Below, in pieces: positions 1 through 5,716 of a stretch of 6,227 bases of DNA. Positions within the stretch are counted from its first letter, which is position 1; every line of letters starts with the position of its first letter. Both the position numbers and the translations under genes were made by a program. Source of the stretch: Bacteroidales bacterium (lineage in GTDB: Bacteria; Bacteroidota; Bacteroidia; Bacteroidales; B18-G4); NCBI GenBank assembly GCA_030618905.1, contig JAUXCL010000147.1, positions 1 to 6,227 on the forward strand. Direction: 5' to 3'. Below the pieces are notes generated by a model. The model saw only the letters and a list, made by a program, of their open reading frames with translations. It was not told the origin of the DNA and ran no database searches.

Positions 1-346
1 ATGCCAGTCCGTTATGACCTCCATCACCTCCTCCCCTGCGCACCCTCAAGGTCCCCAGTGGAAGGGCAATGTCGTCAAGGACGCTGAGCATCCTTTCGCC
101 AGGGATATTCTCCTCCTTCAGCCAGTACCTGATGGCCTTCCCGCTCAGGTTCATATAAGTGGAGGGTTTGATCACAACCAGTGTACGGCCTCTGTACTTT
201 ATCCTGCTGATATCTGCATAACGGCCAGGTTCAAAACTGGCTTTGGCTTCCAATGCCAGGGCATCGGCAATGATGAAACCGATGTTGTGCCGGGTATTGC
301 GGTACTCATCTCCGATGTTACCAAGGCCGGCAATCAGATATTTCAT
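1..346 (-). CDS. pth: Peptidyl-tRNA hydrolase, 3' end cut by window edge
   Basis: Pth cleaves the ester bond of peptidyl-tRNAs that drop off ribosomes, recycling tRNA in the cytoplasm. The first 115 residues are visible, of about 185-200 in the family. They carry the family signature: GLGN at 7-10, NTRHNIGF at 17-24 with the catalytic His at 20, KPSTYMNLSG at 60-69, the Asp pair 91-92, and GGHNGL at 109-114. These match Asn10, His20, Asn68, Asp93 and Asn114 of the E. coli enzyme, with the last three shifted by two. The ATG at 346 gives the usual N-terminus MKYLIAGLGN. No Shine-Dalgarno is seen, which is normal in Bacteroidota. The gene starts 9 bp after the rplY stop and is surely co-transcribed with it. 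The C-terminus lies outside the window, so intactness cannot be judged. The identification is firm. Confidence 0.95.
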   Translation of the reverse strand, partial: MKYLIAGLGNIGDEYRNTRHNIGFIIADALALEAKASFEPGRYADISRIKYRGRTLVVIKPSTYMNLSGKAIRYWLKEENIPGERMLSVLDDIALPLGTLRVRRGGGDGGHNGLA

Positions 347-355
347 GAATTTGGA

Positions 356-1042
356 TTATTCTTTTTTCCAGGCTTCACCACCTTCTTTAGGTTTGGCCCC
401 GCCTTCAGCCGGCGCAGCACCTTCTGCAGCAGGAGCACCTTCTTCTCCCTCTACACCTTCTTCTCCCTCTTCTTCTTCCTCTTCTTCTTCTTCCACAACA
501 ACCCTTGTTGTTCTCACTCCCACGACCATTTCTGAAGGAAGATCAAGCATTTCGACTTTACCCAGGGTCAGGTCTTTGATCTTGATGGTATCACCAATCT
601 CAAGTTTTGAGATGTCGATAACTACATTATCAGGCAGGGCTTCAATTAAGCCTTTGATGTTAATCTTACGCATCTTGTGCACCAATCGTCCACCTTTGAT
701 GATACCGGAAGCACTTCCTGTCAACATCACAGGAATGGCAATCCTGACCGGTTTTCCTTCTGCCAGTTCGAGGAAATCTGCATGCAATACCTTATCGGTA
801 ACCGGGTGGTATTGAATATCCTGCAGGATAGCCTGGAAGGATTTGCCATCCAGGTCCAGGTTAATGATAAATACATCAGGGGTAAAGAGGATCTTGGTAA
901 AATTGCGCTCGTCCATGATAAAATGGACTTGCTCTTTACCGCCATATAACACGCAGGGGACATTGCCCTCCCTGCGTTGCTTTTTTGCATCTTTTTTCCC
1001 TACGTTCTCGCGAGGAGAACCGCTCATAGATACTGTTTTCAT
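356..1042 (-). CDS. rplY: 50S ribosomal protein L25/general stress protein CTC
   Basis: This protein binds 5S rRNA in the large ribosomal subunit. At 228 residues it is the long two-domain TL5/CTC form, not the short E. coli L25. The N-terminal RNA-binding domain shows the family pattern GKKDAKKQRREGNVPCVLYG at 15-34. A second, beta-rich domain follows from about residue 95 to 180. The remaining 45 residues are a low-complexity tail: nine consecutive Glu at 184-192, then Gly/Glu/Ala/Pro-rich sequence ending AWKKE. Acidic tails of this kind are common in Bacteroidota L25. The gene lies 4 bp after prs and 9 bp before pth, a common arrangement in bacteria (translation, tRNA recycling and PRPP supply). 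The start at 1042 follows an A/T-rich stretch that also encodes the end of prs. Strong identification. Confidence 0.95.
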   Translation of the reverse strand: MKTVSMSGSPRENVGKKDAKKQRREGNVPCVLYGGKEQVHFIMDERNFTKILFTPDVFIINLDLDGKSFQAILQDIQYHPVTDKVLHADFLELAEGKPVRIAIPVMLTGSASGIIKGGRLVHKMRKINIKGLIEALPDNVVIDISKLEIGDTIKIKDLTLGKVEMLDLPSEMVVGVRTTRVVVEEEEEEEEEGEEGVEGEEGAPAAEGAAPAEGGAKPKEGGEAWKKE

Positions 1043-1046
1043 TGTT

Positions 1047-1985
1047 TTAAAATTTAAATAAGCTACTAATTGATTTATTGGTATTTACTCTCTTAATGAC
1101 GTCTGCAAATAAATCTGCCGTCGACAAAACGGTGATCTTGTCTAATTTTCGTTGCAATGGCAGGGTATCTGCAACCACAATTTCTTTTAAGGGTGATTTT
1201 TCAAGCCTTTCATAAGCCTCACCGGAAAATACAGGGTGTGTACAGAAAGCCCTGATACTTTTTGCCCCATTATCCATGATCAGCTGTGCGGCCCTGGTAA
1301 TGGAACCGGCCGTATCGATAATGTCATCAACAAGGACCACATCACGATCAACCACATCCCCCACCAATGCCATCTTGGCAATTTGATTTGGTTTTGACCT
1401 TTGCTTATAGCAGATCACAAAATCCGTATGCATCACCTTGGCATAGGTAGCTGCACGACGTGTTCCACCAGTATCCGGTGAAGCCATGGTAAGTTCGGGC
1501 AGATTCAGCTTTTTAAGGTAAGGGACGAAAATGGATGATGCAAAAAGGTGATCTACAGGTACATCAAAAAATCCCTGGATCTGGTCCGCATGAAGGTCGA
1601 TCGTGATCACCCTGGTCACGCCTGCTGCCTGTAGCAAGTTGGCGATCATCTTGGCAGTGATCGATACCCTTGGCCTGTCTTTACGGTCCTGCCTGGCAAA
1701 TCCAAAATAAGGCATGACAGCAACGATATTCCTGGCAGAGGCCCTGCGGGCCGCATCAACCATCATCAACAATTCAAAAAGATTGTCTGTTGGTGAGAAA
1801 GTCGATTGCACAAGAAAAACATCCCTGCCGCGGATATTGTCATCGTAGAAAGTTTGAAATTCTCCATCGGAGAACACAGTAACGGTAGAATGTCCCAGAT
1901 CATCACCGTAGCTCTCGGCAATTTTTTCCGCAAGGTACCGGGTGCCCCTGCCTGCAAAAATTCTAACCAGATCCTTTTTTGGCAT
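1047..1985 (-). CDS. prs: Ribose-phosphate pyrophosphokinase (PRPP synthetase)
   Basis: Prs makes phosphoribosyl pyrophosphate from ribose 5-phosphate and ATP, feeding purine, pyrimidine, NAD, His and Trp synthesis. The 312 residues match the usual class I length (about 315 in E. coli). Visible motifs are FSDGEF at 38-43, the ATP-site region RQDRKDRPR at 98-106, the catalytic-site His in DLHADQIQGFF (His132), and the flexible-loop Lys194 and Arg196. The PRPP-binding loop is DDIIDTAGS at 220-228. All key residues are present, so the enzyme should be active. The ATG at 1985 gives the expected short N-terminus MPKKDLVRIFAG. It is the first gene of the prs-rplY-pth unit, and the promoter-like site at 2008-2038 would give a leader of roughly 15-20 nt. 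The last codons, ending SLFKF, are A/T-rich and run almost directly into rplY. Confidence 0.97.
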   Translation of the reverse strand: MPKKDLVRIFAGRGTRYLAEKIAESYGDDLGHSTVTVFSDGEFQTFYDDNIRGRDVFLVQSTFSPTDNLFELLMMVDAARRASARNIVAVMPYFGFARQDRKDRPRVSITAKMIANLLQAAGVTRVITIDLHADQIQGFFDVPVDHLFASSIFVPYLKKLNLPELTMASPDTGGTRRAATYAKVMHTDFVICYKQRSKPNQIAKMALVGDVVDRDVVLVDDIIDTAGSITRAAQLIMDNGAKSIRAFCTHPVFSGEAYERLEKSPLKEIVVADTLPLQRKLDKITVLSTADLFADVIKRVNTNKSISSLFKF

Positions 1986-2007
1986 TGTTTTGGATTTGAA
2001 TGAGCCG

Positions 2008-2038
2008 CAAAATTAGCACTTATCTGATTAGCTTGCAA
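2008..2038 (-). promoter_or_regulatory. Bacteroidota-type promoter of prs operon
   Basis: On the minus strand the sequence reads TTG (2036-2038), 20 bp spacer, then TAATTTTG (2008-2015). This matches the Bacteroidota primary sigma pattern TTG-N19-21-TAnnTTTG exactly. Transcription would begin near 2001-2003, about 15-20 nt before the prs start. The -33 TTG lies only about 9 bp from the left end of the inverted-end element at 2047-2131, so that element sits directly upstream of the promoter. Confidence 0.6.
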
Positions 2039-2046
2039 ATAATTTT

Positions 2047-2131
2047 TACCCACCCCTCTTCCCCCTCCCTCTTGAGGGAGGGGTGCATACGCGGCAAACT
2101 TTAATGCTTACACCGTGCCCGGGGGTGGGTA
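2047..2131. repeat. 85-bp element with inverted ends and inner hairpin
   Basis: The element begins TACCCACCCC (2047-2056) and ends GGGGTGGGTA (2122-2131), a perfect 10-bp inverted pair. Inside, CCCCTCCCTC (2062-2071) and GAGGGAGGGG (2074-2083) form a perfect 10-bp stem around TT. The G/C-rich makeup contrasts with the A/T-rich surroundings. No target-site duplication is visible and there is no coding capacity. It resembles the small pyrimidine-rich palindromic repeats often found between Bacteroidota genes. Whether it is a mobile MITE or a structural RNA/DNA element is open. Confidence 0.6.
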
Positions 2132-2168
2132 CAAAAACAAAAAATCAAAAGTTTATTTACTCTAATAC

Positions 2169-2256
2169 ATGACAATTGATCCAGTATCCAGTATCCAGTA
2201 TCATAGAATACCCATAGCACCATTTTCTTAATACTTAATACTCAATACTTAATACT
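2169..2256 (+). repeat. Composite intergenic repeat, copy 1
   Basis: The block starts ATGACAATT and contains three sets of short units in order. First come three 7-bp units of CCAGTAT, then two units of CATAG(A/C) 11 bp apart, then a run of four AATACTT-like 7-bp units. A 22-bp stretch at 2213-2234 is identical to 5604-5625 in copy 2. The same module order occurs in copy 2 in the same orientation, with different numbers of units. The block is non-coding. Confidence 0.75.
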
Positions 2257-2263
2257 ATTTTTG

Positions 2264-2288
2264 CACTAACCACCAGCCACTTGTATTT
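2264..2288 (+). repeat. 25-bp repeat shared with 3' end of second ATPase gene
   Basis: This stretch matches 4295-4319 at 23 of 25 positions, in the same orientation. Here it is non-coding and lies 8 bp after the composite repeat. At the other site it holds the stop codon and last codons of the minus-strand ATPase. Reading the minus strand here gives EIQVAGG then stop, close to the QIQVAGD end of that protein. An in-frame stop at 2308-2310 shows that no longer gene remnant is present. Confidence 0.6.
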
Positions 2289-2376
2289 CCCTTTCCTGTT
2301 TAGTATCTTAGTTTTCCCGAACCATTCATTTATGGAAACCCGGATATTAATCTTCCAGCCCAATAAGTATTTATAG

Positions 2377-2429
2377 TTTACCTTGTATTTCTAAATATTT
2401 CTTTATATATTTACCTTGTATTTCTAAAT
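2377..2429 (+). repeat. 20-bp direct repeat before first ATPase gene
   Basis: TTTACCTTGTATTTCTAAAT occurs twice without mismatch, at 2377-2396 and 2410-2429, with starts 33 bp apart (about three DNA helix turns). The second copy ends 10 bp before the ATG at 2440. The first copy carries the putative -33 TTG and the second overlaps the putative -7 box, so the pair could be two operator half-sites on the same face of the DNA. A 10-bp piece, CTTGTATTTC, also occurs at 2280-2289. Confidence 0.7.
2383..2413 (+). promoter_or_regulatory. Possible promoter of first DUF4143 ATPase
   Basis: TTG at 2383-2385, a 20-bp spacer and TATATTTA at 2406-2413 fit the Bacteroidota pattern TTG-N20-TAnnTTTG, except for the last base of the -7 box. 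Transcription would start near 2419, giving a leader of about 20 nt. The site is embedded in the 20-bp direct repeat. The region is A/T-rich, so a chance match is possible. Confidence 0.4.
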
Positions 2430-2439
2430 CCTTCATTTT

Positions 2440-3744
2440 ATGGACAGGTTATCCATGATCAAACTGGATGAATGGAAAACATCACCAGCCAGGAAACCAC
2501 TTATTGTCAGAGGTGCCCGGCAGGTGGGAAAATCGTATTTGATACATGAATTTGGTAAGACCAGGTTTAACGGAAAAATTCATACTATTGATTTCGAAAA
2601 GCATCCTGACTGGCGTAGTATATTCGATGCAAACCTTGATCCATTAAGAATCATCAGTGAGTTGGAAATTCTTATGAATACCAGGATATCAGCAGATTCA
2701 GATTTGCTGTTTTTTGATGAGATCCAGGCTTGTCCGAAGGCGATCATGTCTTTAAGATATTTTTACGAGAGCATTCCCTCCATGCATGTTATATCAGCTG
2801 GTTCGTTACTTGAATTTGCTTTAAGAGATATCAGTTTTCCCGTCGGTCGTGTCACTTTGATGAATATGTTCCCAATGAGTTTTTATGAATTTTTACTATC
2901 CACAGGGAATGGAAAGGCTGCAGAAATAATACTTTCTGATCCGGTGAAACTGCCTGAAACCGTACACCGAATGTTGTTAGAAAGCCTCAGGCGATATATG
3001 TTTATTGGTGGGATGCCGGAATGCATAAAAGCCTGGCATAAATCTCAAAGCATAGTGGATATATTCGGGATCCAGACAGATTTGATAAATACGTATAGGC
3101 AGGACTTCTCCAGGTATGCACCTTATTCGGATAAAAGAAGCCTTAACCATACGCTCACTACCATTGCCAAAAATGTCGGACATCAGATCAAGTATACACA
3201 ACTTTCGGATGATTTTACCGGCCCTACAAATAAGAAAGCGTTTGATTTACTAAACACTGCCAGAGTAGTTCATAAGATCCGGTCGGCTTCACCTGCCTCA
3301 TTGCCCCTGGGGGCATCTGCCTCAGAAAAAAAATTTAAAGCCATTCCGGTTGATGTTGGCCTTTTGCGTTCACTTCTGGATTTGCCGGCAAACCTTGAGT
3401 ACACAAAAAACGATCTACTTGCGTTGTACAATGGTATCCTTGCAGAACAGTTTGCAGGACAGGAATTTTTGTCAGCAGGCATGAAAAACCTGTACTACTG
3501 GTCGAGAGAGGCAAAAAGCAGCACTGCAGAAGTTGATTACCTCATTGTAAGGAACCATAAGATCTGTCCTGTGGAGATAAAGAGTGGTGCAGCCGGAAAG
3601 CTGAAAAGCCTTCACCTGCTATTAAAGAATTACCCTGACATTGATCAGGCATATGTATTATCTACCGGACCATATGGAAAATTACCAGATCAAAAAATTA
3701 CCTTTCTTCCGCTTTATTATGCATATGGATTAATTGATCAATAA
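2440..3744 (+). CDS. AAA_14/DUF4143 ATPase with C-terminal nuclease-like domain
   Basis: This is a predicted P-loop ATPase of the COG1373-like family. Its function is unknown and it is probably cytoplasmic. The 434 residues start with an AAA domain: Walker A GARQVGKS at 25-32, Walker B LLFFDEI at 89-95 with Asp93 and Glu94, and a sensor-like ISAGS at 117-121. GGMPE at 190-194 and YRQDF from 219 mark the DUF4143 region. The C-terminus has the PD-(D/E)XK-like pattern EVDYLI (364-369, Asp366) followed by VEIK (378-381, Glu379 and Lys381), as is known for this family. All nucleotide-binding residues are kept and no frameshift is seen. The start at 2440 gives the usual MDRL N-terminus; the ATG at 2455 is the alternative. 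The gene stands alone on the plus strand, divergent from prs, facing the exported repeat protein and second ATPase. It could serve in defence, toxin-antitoxin-like or mobile-element functions, none of which is shown. Confidence 0.88.
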   Translation: MDRLSMIKLDEWKTSPARKPLIVRGARQVGKSYLIHEFGKTRFNGKIHTIDFEKHPDWRSIFDANLDPLRIISELEILMNTRISADSDLLFFDEIQACPKAIMSLRYFYESIPSMHVISAGSLLEFALRDISFPVGRVTLMNMFPMSFYEFLLSTGNGKAAEIILSDPVKLPETVHRMLLESLRRYMFIGGMPECIKAWHKSQSIVDIFGIQTDLINTYRQDFSRYAPYSDKRSLNHTLTTIAKNVGHQIKYTQLSDDFTGPTNKKAFDLLNTARVVHKIRSASPASLPLGASASEKKFKAIPVDVGLLRSLLDLPANLEYTKNDLLALYNGILAEQFAGQEFLSAGMKNLYYWSREAKSSTAEVDYLIVRNHKICPVEIKSGAAGKLKSLHLLLKNYPDIDQAYVLSTGPYGKLPDQKITFLPLYYAYGLIDQ

Positions 3745-3793
3745 CAAGTAACAATCACATTGTATATCAGAATTGTAAACACTAAATCGTAAA

Positions 3794-4246
3794 TTATTCT
3801 GCTTCCCGAACGTACAGAATATCCTTCTCAATCCCATCTTCATACAGCATTACCTTCTGCAAACGGCGTTTATCATCGTAGAATTTCCACTCTCCTTCCC
3901 AGAAATAATGCACGTCCTTTTTGGTGTACTCGATGCGTGCACGTCCTTTTTGCTCCAGCTTGCCGTTGGTATAATAGTACTTGACCTTAATGTCGTCCTT
4001 GAGATACTTGTATTTCAGGCGGCGCTTGCCATTGAAATGATAATGTATCCATTTGCCCGATTCCCGTCCATGCTCGAACTTTCCTTTTCCGGAGATATCC
4101 ACATGCTCCGAGTCCAGGTACTCAACCCAGAAGCCGTGCTTTTTCCCGTTCTCATCAGTCTGGTTAATCTTCCGTTTCCAGAACTGTGCGTGCATAGGGA
4201 TAGAAAAAACAGCAGTCAGCGCAATGATGAAGATTAAACGTATCAT
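3794..4246 (-). CDS. Exported protein with MORN/YwqK-like repeats
   Basis: A 150-residue protein with a typical signal peptide: a short basic start (MIRL), a hydrophobic core to about residue 17, and likely cleavage after Ala20 (MHA/Q). The mature part has recurring G-x-W-x-x-Y units, seen in NGKKHGFWVEY (33-43), SGKWIHYHFNGK (63-74), YYYTNGK (90-96) and EGEWKFYD (117-124). This is the pattern of MORN-like repeats in proteins annotated as YwqK-type antitoxin or hypothetical. It should fold as a small periplasmic or outer-surface beta structure; no lipobox Cys is present. It lies 50 bp downstream of the minus-strand ATPase and could be transcribed with it. Its stop is 49 bp from the convergent stop of the first ATPase, with no clear terminator between. 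The YwqK link is by repeat pattern only and a partner toxin is not visible. Confidence 0.75.
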   Translation of the reverse strand: MIRLIFIIALTAVFSIPMHAQFWKRKINQTDENGKKHGFWVEYLDSEHVDISGKGKFEHGRESGKWIHYHFNGKRRLKYKYLKDDIKVKYYYTNGKLEQKGRARIEYTKKDVHYFWEGEWKFYDDKRRLQKVMLYEDGIEKDILYVREAE

Positions 4247-4258
4247 GATAATATATCA

Positions 4259-4282
4259 GTTTAACAGTTTAACAATTTAACA
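4259..4282 (+). repeat. Three tandem 8-bp units before MORN-like gene
   Basis: GTTTAACA, GTTTAACA and ATTTAACA follow each other without gaps between the exported-protein start (4246) and the ATPase stop (4297). The array takes up about half of this 50-bp spacer. It could bind a regulator or simply be part of the low-complexity intergenic repeats seen elsewhere in the window. Confidence 0.6.
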
Positions 4283-4294
4283 ATTTTTTCATTA

Positions 4295-4319
4295 CACTAA
4301 TCACCAGCAACTTGTATTT
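4295..4319 (+). repeat. 25-bp repeat, second copy, overlapping ATPase 3' end
   Basis: This copy matches 2264-2288 at 23 of 25 positions. It covers the stop codon (4297-4299) and the last seven codons (QIQVAGD, up to 4320) of the minus-strand ATPase. The C-terminal tail of that protein may therefore derive from a repeat rather than from the ancestral gene. Confidence 0.55.
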
Positions 4320-5442
4320 GCTCAACAGATCCAATGAACGTAATTTTGATTCCGGTTTTTTCCAATGTATAAGGATCACTGATATATGGACTGTAACAAT
4401 AATTATTGCCTTGCGGATAAAACTCACGAAAAACTTTCATATTCCCGGGAGTGAAATGGTCCGGGCTTGATTTGCACTCGATAATATCTGTAATATTGCC
4501 CGGTTTATTGATCACAAAATCGATTTCCCGGCCAGATTTATCACGCCAGTATTGTATTTTATGTTCATTAAAGCGGGATCTTAACATGTCAAGCACCAGG
4601 TGTTCCCAGAGTAGACCACGATCATTATCCCTGATCTCGTTCCAGCCATTCACAAAACATACCAGCCCGGTATCAAAGCAGTAATACTTGGGACGTTGTG
4701 TAATTTCTCGCCTGCCGCTTCCATGAAAAGGGGGCAATGCATATACCATATTTGCAATTCTCATTGCTTCAAGGTATGAAATAACAGTTGGCCTGGTCAG
4801 GCCACTCATTTTTGATAGACTTGTAACCTCCAGTAGAGACCCGCTTGATCTTAGCAATAACTGCATTAGCTTCAGGAATCCACTGCGGTTTCTGACATTA
4901 AAAAGTTCTTGTATATCTCTTGCATAAAAGCTGTCCATCCATTCAGCAAAAAATGCTTCGTCTTTTTCGGATGATAACAATGGTTCTGGTAAACCGCCAT
5001 GTAATAAGCGGTGATCAAGATCAGCGATATTAAAAACATCTTTACATTCATCCCAAAGAACCGGAAAGAGCTTAACCAGGTTTTTTCTGCCTGTGAGAGA
5101 ATCTTTAAATTTTTTTGTTGCCTCAAGTGTTGAAGAGCCGGTGGCCAGCACATTGATATGCGTAAACTCATCAGCAGCAATTTTAAGCAGCAGGCTTGGA
5201 TCCTCCAGCCGGTGAATTTCATCAAATATGATGATCTTGCTTTCAGAGATACTTTGAAAATAAGATTCCGGATCTTCTAATTTCCTGGAAACAGAAGGAA
5301 GATCGCAGTTGTGATAAACAGCATCCGGAATCATCTTGGAAATAGTCGTTTTCCCAACCCTTCTTACCCCGGATAACCAAACAATAGATCTTGATTTCCA
5401 ACTTTCATGAATGCGGTTGAGCCAAAATGGTCGTCTTGTCAT
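4297..5442 (-). CDS. Second AAA_14/DUF4143 ATPase (COG1373-like)
   Basis: A 381-residue predicted P-loop ATPase, distinct in sequence from the first. Walker A is GVRRVGKT at 25-32 and Walker B IIIFDEIHR at 70-78 with Asp74 and Glu75. A sensor-like ATGSS lies at 100-104, followed by GGLPE at 149-153. The stretch YARDIQELFNVRN (173-185) opens the DUF4143 part. Residues about 203-228 (LLEVTSLSKMSGLTRPTVIS and onward) look like a winged helix-turn-helix. The C-terminal nuclease-like pattern is REIDFVI (Asp308) followed by ECK (Glu322 and Lys324). The start at 5442 sits about 20 nt behind a strong promoter-like site covered by a palindrome, so the gene is probably regulated. The exported MORN-like gene follows after 50 bp. 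Family members often occur as several copies per genome and lack an assigned role. The last residues lie in a repeat. Confidence 0.88.
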   Translation of the reverse strand: MTRRPFWLNRIHESWKSRSIVWLSGVRRVGKTTISKMIPDAVYHNCDLPSVSRKLEDPESYFQSISESKIIIFDEIHRLEDPSLLLKIAADEFTHINVLATGSSTLEATKKFKDSLTGRKNLVKLFPVLWDECKDVFNIADLDHRLLHGGLPEPLLSSEKDEAFFAEWMDSFYARDIQELFNVRNRSGFLKLMQLLLRSSGSLLEVTSLSKMSGLTRPTVISYLEAMRIANMVYALPPFHGSGRREITQRPKYYCFDTGLVCFVNGWNEIRDNDRGLLWEHLVLDMLRSRFNEHKIQYWRDKSGREIDFVINKPGNITDIIECKSSPDHFTPGNMKVFREFYPQGNNYCYSPYISDPYTLEKTGIKITFIGSVEQIQVAGD

Positions 5443-5453
5443 TGCAATTGTGT

Positions 5454-5479
5454 TTTACATTTAGACGTCCAAATGTAAA
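5454..5479. promoter_or_regulatory. 26-bp palindromic operator candidate
   Basis: The arms TTTACATTT (5454-5462) and AAATGTAAA (5471-5479) flank a central GACGTC (5464-5469). Of 13 base pairs, 12 match; only 5463/5470 breaks the symmetry. The palindrome covers the -7 box and the expected start point of the ATPase promoter on the minus strand. That is the usual place for a dimeric repressor to block transcription. Confidence 0.6.
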
Positions 5480-5500
5480 CTAAAGTTACATAAAAGGCAA
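5470..5500 (-). promoter_or_regulatory. Bacteroidota-type promoter of second ATPase
   Basis: On the minus strand TTG (5498-5500), 20 bp, then TACATTTG (5470-5477) give an exact match to TTG-N20-TAnnTTTG. Transcription would begin near 5463, about 20 nt before the ATG at 5442. The spacing is the same 20 bp as in the prs promoter. Confidence 0.62.
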
Positions 5501-5530
5501 GTTTTAATTCATGCTTCGACTTATCTGATT

Positions 5531-5640
5531 ATGACAATTCCCCTCTGCATCCAGTATCCGGTATCATAGAGACTCATAGAGCCACATAGAGGACATAGAG
5601 ACACATAGCACCATTTTCTTAATACATAATACATAATACT
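5531..5640 (+). repeat. Composite intergenic repeat, copy 2
   Basis: Like copy 1 this begins ATGACAATT, then has two CCAGTAT-like units, a CATAGAG array, the common block at 5604-5625, and AATACAT/AATACT units. The CATAG array is expanded here: units start at 5565, 5575, 5585, 5594 and 5604, a period of about 10 bp, against two units in copy 1. Orientation is the same as in copy 1, 3362 bp away. It lies between the second ATPase promoter and the end of the TonB-like gene. Confidence 0.75.
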
Positions 5641-5667
5641 CACTACTAATCCCTTAGTTACAGAACT

Positions 5668-5685
5668 AAAAAACCAGTTATCTGG
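5668..5685 (-). terminator. Weak possible terminator after TonB-like gene
   Basis: On the minus strand CCAG-ATAA-CTGG (5674-5685) is followed by six T (5668-5673), 31 bp after the stop of the exported TonB-like gene. The stem has only 4 bp, so the call is weak. An A/T-rich inverted pair TTAGTT/AACTAA (5654-5669) lies next to it. Confidence 0.25.
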
Positions 5686-5716
5686 AAGAAAAAAATTTAC
5701 ATGCTAATTACCACCT

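Larger units (their letters stand above)
1986..2439. other. 454-bp intergenic region rich in repeats
   Basis: This gap separates the divergent prs and DUF4143 ATPase genes. From left to right it holds the prs promoter (2008-2038), an 85-bp element with inverted ends (2047-2131), a composite short-tandem repeat (2169-2256), a 25-bp sequence shared with the end of the second ATPase gene (2264-2288), and the direct repeat/promoter zone of the first ATPase (2377-2429). No tRNA or other RNA gene is recognised. The stretch 2289-2376 shows nothing convincing apart from a 14-codon ATG-initiated frame with no supporting signal. Confidence 0.8.

Noticed and set aside
14..815. Long plus-strand open frames opposite pth and rplY
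   Set aside because: They are antisense shadows; the Ser- and Phe-rich stretches simply mirror the Glu-rich codons of the L25 tail.
2018..2030. 13-bp match ACTTATCTGATTA with 5519-5531
   Set aside because: Short and A/T-rich; a match of this length can occur by chance in a window of this size, although both sites are near repeat copies.
2169..2256. CRISPR-like array
   Set aside because: Units are 7-11 bp in direct tandem without unique spacers, and no cas genes are present.
2266..2310. Minus-strand EIQVAGG-stop as remnant of a third ATPase gene
   Set aside because: Similarity ends after a few codons and an in-frame stop follows at 2308-2310; better explained by the shared 25-bp repeat.
2332..2376. 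14-codon frame (METRILIFQPNKYL) before the first ATPase
   Set aside because: No promoter ahead of it, no attenuator-like structure, no recognisable sequence; likely chance.
3745..3793. Bidirectional terminator between convergent genes
   Set aside because: No stable stem followed by a T-run is visible on either strand.
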